Source: JARYLZ01 sp964388275 (GTDB lineage: Bacteria > Bacteroidota > Ignavibacteria > SZUA-365). Taken from it: 64,000 bases of DNA. The position numbers and the translations under genes are program-made. The stretch covers positions 62,001 through 126,000 of the forward strand of contig CAYLZD010000004.1 in NCBI GenBank assembly GCA_964388275.1. The letters are read 5' to 3'. Of this stretch, positions 62,244 to 64,000 are shown in pieces; the first letter of the stretch is position 1, and every line of letters starts with the position of its first letter. The notes beneath the pieces were generated by a model, which saw nothing but the letters and a program-made list of their open reading frames with translations, was not told the DNA's origin and did not search any database.

Positions 62244-64000
62244 TCAGATCCTGTCGAGAAATTGTGTTTCGGTCACTACGGCAAGGCGCAGTATCTTCTC
62301 CATGCCGAGGTCCGGAAGATCGATGTGGATGTAATACAAACCGCTCGCGACCGGCAGACCTTCGTCGTTCTGCAAATCCCAGTAGGCATACTGAGTGCCG
62401 TTGTCCGGCTTCGTAAATGAACGCACGAGCACTCCTGATACCGTGTATATCTTGAAGTTCGCCCGCGCGGGCAAATGGTTGAAGGTGACAAACCGCTGAT
62501 ATTTGTTTTGCTCCCTTGCGTTCGATCCATAATACGGATTGGGGAACACGTTGATCGCCGACACGTCCTGCATGGCCTTCTCTTTCGAGAAGCCGGGCGG
62601 GATGGTGCTGAAAGCATACTTGTCGTCCTCCGAAAACGCGACCTTGGGAGTTATACGCCATTTGGAACCGTTCCGCCAGGGATATCTGAATTGCGCGTAC
62701 TCCGGTTTGAGCAGATACCATGCCCAGTACAGAATCGGCATTTCTCTCGCGCCGGTATTGATGCGGAACGCGGGGTCCATCCAACGCGGATTCGGCACGC
62801 CGGTGTAATCCTCGTCGAGTATGTATATCATTTCCCTGTCGTTGGGATCCGTAGTCGGCCCCCAACGGGTGTCGTTGGATGGTTTACCGTACTGCTCCAC
62901 CCAGGCGTAGGCGATTTTGTGATGCTTGGACGGATCGGGATCGGTGACGTCCCAGACGGAGATAGGCGACTCGAAATAGCCCCGGCATCCGTAATTGGGA
63001 ACCGAGCCGCGCACGAACAAGTAGCCCTTTTGCGGCGCGGTCGTATCGAAACGCACTTCCACGATCCGGTCTATCTCATAACCTTTCAGAGCGCTTCCCC
63101 ACTCGCCGACATAGCCGAACTCCCACCATCTGCCGCTGTCCTTCGAACCCTGTTCGTAAGGCGTGAACACCTCCGGGCCGCCGCTCCACTCGCGGAGAAG
63201 AATTTCGTCGTGGTGCAGGCGTAATTGAGTCGAATCGAATTCCCTGGGACGGAACTGCTTGTAATAGCTGCTCCCGACGATCCCGATGCGGACCCCATCG
63301 ACCACGTAATAATCGCTCTCCAATCCGTTGTACCCCCGGGCGTTGCGCAGCAGCGTATCCCATGCCCCGCCACGCAGGCGGCGAAGCGCCCAGCGATCCA
63401 CATTCTGCACCGTCAGCGTGTCGAAAGGCGTCGACCAGTCGAGTTCGTGGCTGTAAGGAGTCCTGACTTCGCCCGAGGATTTGAACGACACTTCGTATGT
63501 GTCTCCGGTCAGCCTCAACGGATCAACGACCTCAACTGCAACGAATCCTGTGGACGTGCCCGAGATGTGGTTCGGGATTATTCTATTCTTGAGCGGTTCG
63601 CCGAAGCTTACGCCGGGGTCCTTGGCCTGCGGCCGCACCTCGATGACCACCGGTGTAGACTCGAGTTGTTTCGGAGTGGCGGACGGATCGGGATTGTAGG
63701 CATACGCCGTAACCGCGAAATAGTAAGGCTGATTGTTCACCAGCGGCCGGTCGAGCATTATGTCCTTAGTTATCTCGAAGGATCTCACCAGTCCCGCATC
63801 GCTTCCGAACTGCACAGGCACGTCCAACACTATGCCCGACTTCTCATCGAGAATCTCGTCGAAGATCACGGACACACCGTCGACCGCGTCGAAGGTTGCC
63901 AGACGCACCGCCTCGTCCAGCGGGTCGCTCTTGCGTGCGAACTGGTACACGTTATAGCCTTGGAATTTATAGCCGCGATCGAAATGGTTCTCCACACGCT
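62244..64000 (-). CDS. Large surface protein, N-terminus beyond the window
   Basis: The frame is open to the window edge, so at least 585 residues are seen and the start is missing; a GTG at 63995 is in frame but sits in the middle of a sequence block (VENHFDRGYKFQGYNVYQ). The visible part has fibronectin-type-III-like units (PYYFAVTAYAYNPDP, SKFRITPKVAF-like strands) and aromatic repeats. The last 90 residues, from NVFPNPYYGSNAREQN, form a sorting-type domain (FKIYTVSGVLVRSFTKPD, GLPVASGLYYIHID), as in type IX C-terminal signals and the FlgD-type Ig fold. The PorV/PorQ gene follows in 15 bases. Likely an exported surface protein. Confidence 0.85.
   Translation of the reverse strand, partial: RVENHFDRGYKFQGYNVYQFARKSDPLDEAVRLATFDAVDGVSVIFDEILDEKSGIVLDVPVQFGSDAGLVRSFEITKDIMLDRPLVNNQPYYFAVTAYAYNPDPSATPKQLESTPVVIEVRPQAKDPGVSFGEPLKNRIIPNHISGTSTGFVAVEVVDPLRLTGDTYEVSFKSSGEVRTPYSHELDWSTPFDTLTVQNVDRWALRRLRGGAWDTLLRNARGYNGLESDYYVVDGVRIGIVGSSYYKQFRPREFDSTQLRLHHDEILLREWSGGPEVFTPYEQGSKDSGRWWEFGYVGEWGSALKGYEIDRIVEVRFDTTAPQKGYLFVRGSVPNYGCRGYFESPISVWDVTDPDPSKHHKIAYAWVEQYGKPSNDTRWGPTTDPNDREMIYILDEDYTGVPNPRWMDPAFRINTGAREMPILYWAWYLLKPEYAQFRYPWRNGSKWRITPKVAFSEDDKYAFSTIPPGFSKEKAMQDVSAINVFPNPYYGSNAREQNKYQRFVTFNHLPARANFKIYTVSGVLVRSFTKPDNGTQYAYWDLQNDEGLPVASGLYYIHIDLPDLGMEKILRLAVVTETQFLDRI

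Noticed and set aside
1..64000. CRISPR array, prophage or insertion sequence
   Set aside because: I saw no regularly spaced repeats, no transposase or integrase, and no phage structural genes in either strand.

Overview
The window reads as a contiguous stretch of a G+C-rich chromosome from a Bacteroidota/Chlorobiota-type (FCB-group) bacterium, probably an environmental lineage near Ignavibacteria or Kapabacteria. Four things point there: a PorX-type regulator, a PorV/PorQ-family outer-membrane protein and a PorE-like OmpA protein (all tied to type IX secretion); a serC / serA / DUF1015 cluster; lipid A synthesis (lpxK), so a Gram-negative envelope; and promoter-like sites of the form TTG-N20..22-TAnnTTTG in front of the tRNA gene, efp and the DksA-like gene. 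There is no insertion sequence, prophage, CRISPR array or rRNA. Almost all of it is ordinary, densely packed core genome.

Layout. 1-1006: a secreted protein cut off at its 3' end. 1156-4899: serine biosynthesis (DUF1015, serA, divergent serC). 4999-8467: a 2-hydroxyacid dehydrogenase and cytochrome bd oxidase. 8629-16494: nucleoside transporter, porX, then tsaE-tsaB-accD-panC-panD-uridyltransferase-tsaC. 16533-21217: an accessory-looking stretch with a secreted phosphatase, a two-OmpA-domain protein, palindromic DNA, a receiver lacking its phosphorylatable aspartate, and an unrecognised gene. 21394-28270: bi-domain dehydrogenase, uppP, holA, ECF sigma factor with a membrane partner, rarA. 28277-36170 (all minus): efp-accB-accC-gcvH-guaA-TPR-periplasmic-binding protein-radC. 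36389-42303: a compact five-gene operon (L,D-transpeptidase, two lipoproteins, FemAB-like transferase, outer-membrane barrel). 42478-50674: trans-sulfuration enzyme, rpsU, DUF4921, tsaD, mltG, a polytopic membrane protein and an Ig-like lipoprotein. 50715-52199: SPOR lipoprotein, deoC and a CAT-anticodon tRNA. 52394-64000: an NCS2-type permease, YbbR and DksA-like proteins, an envelope cluster (DUF374 acyltransferase, lpxK, PepSY protein), nitrilase-family hydrolase, two small unknown genes, PorE-like OmpA protein, PorV/PorQ-family protein and the C-terminal part of a large surface protein.

Together: the four core t6A genes (tsaC, tsaB, tsaE, tsaD) and three of four acetyl-CoA carboxylase genes (accB, accC, accD) are here. 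Envelope building and surface export dominate the rest. The part I consider most worth following is the five-gene operon at 36389-42303, whose parts suggest a link between peptidoglycan and an outer-membrane barrel. That reading is inference from domain content and gene order.
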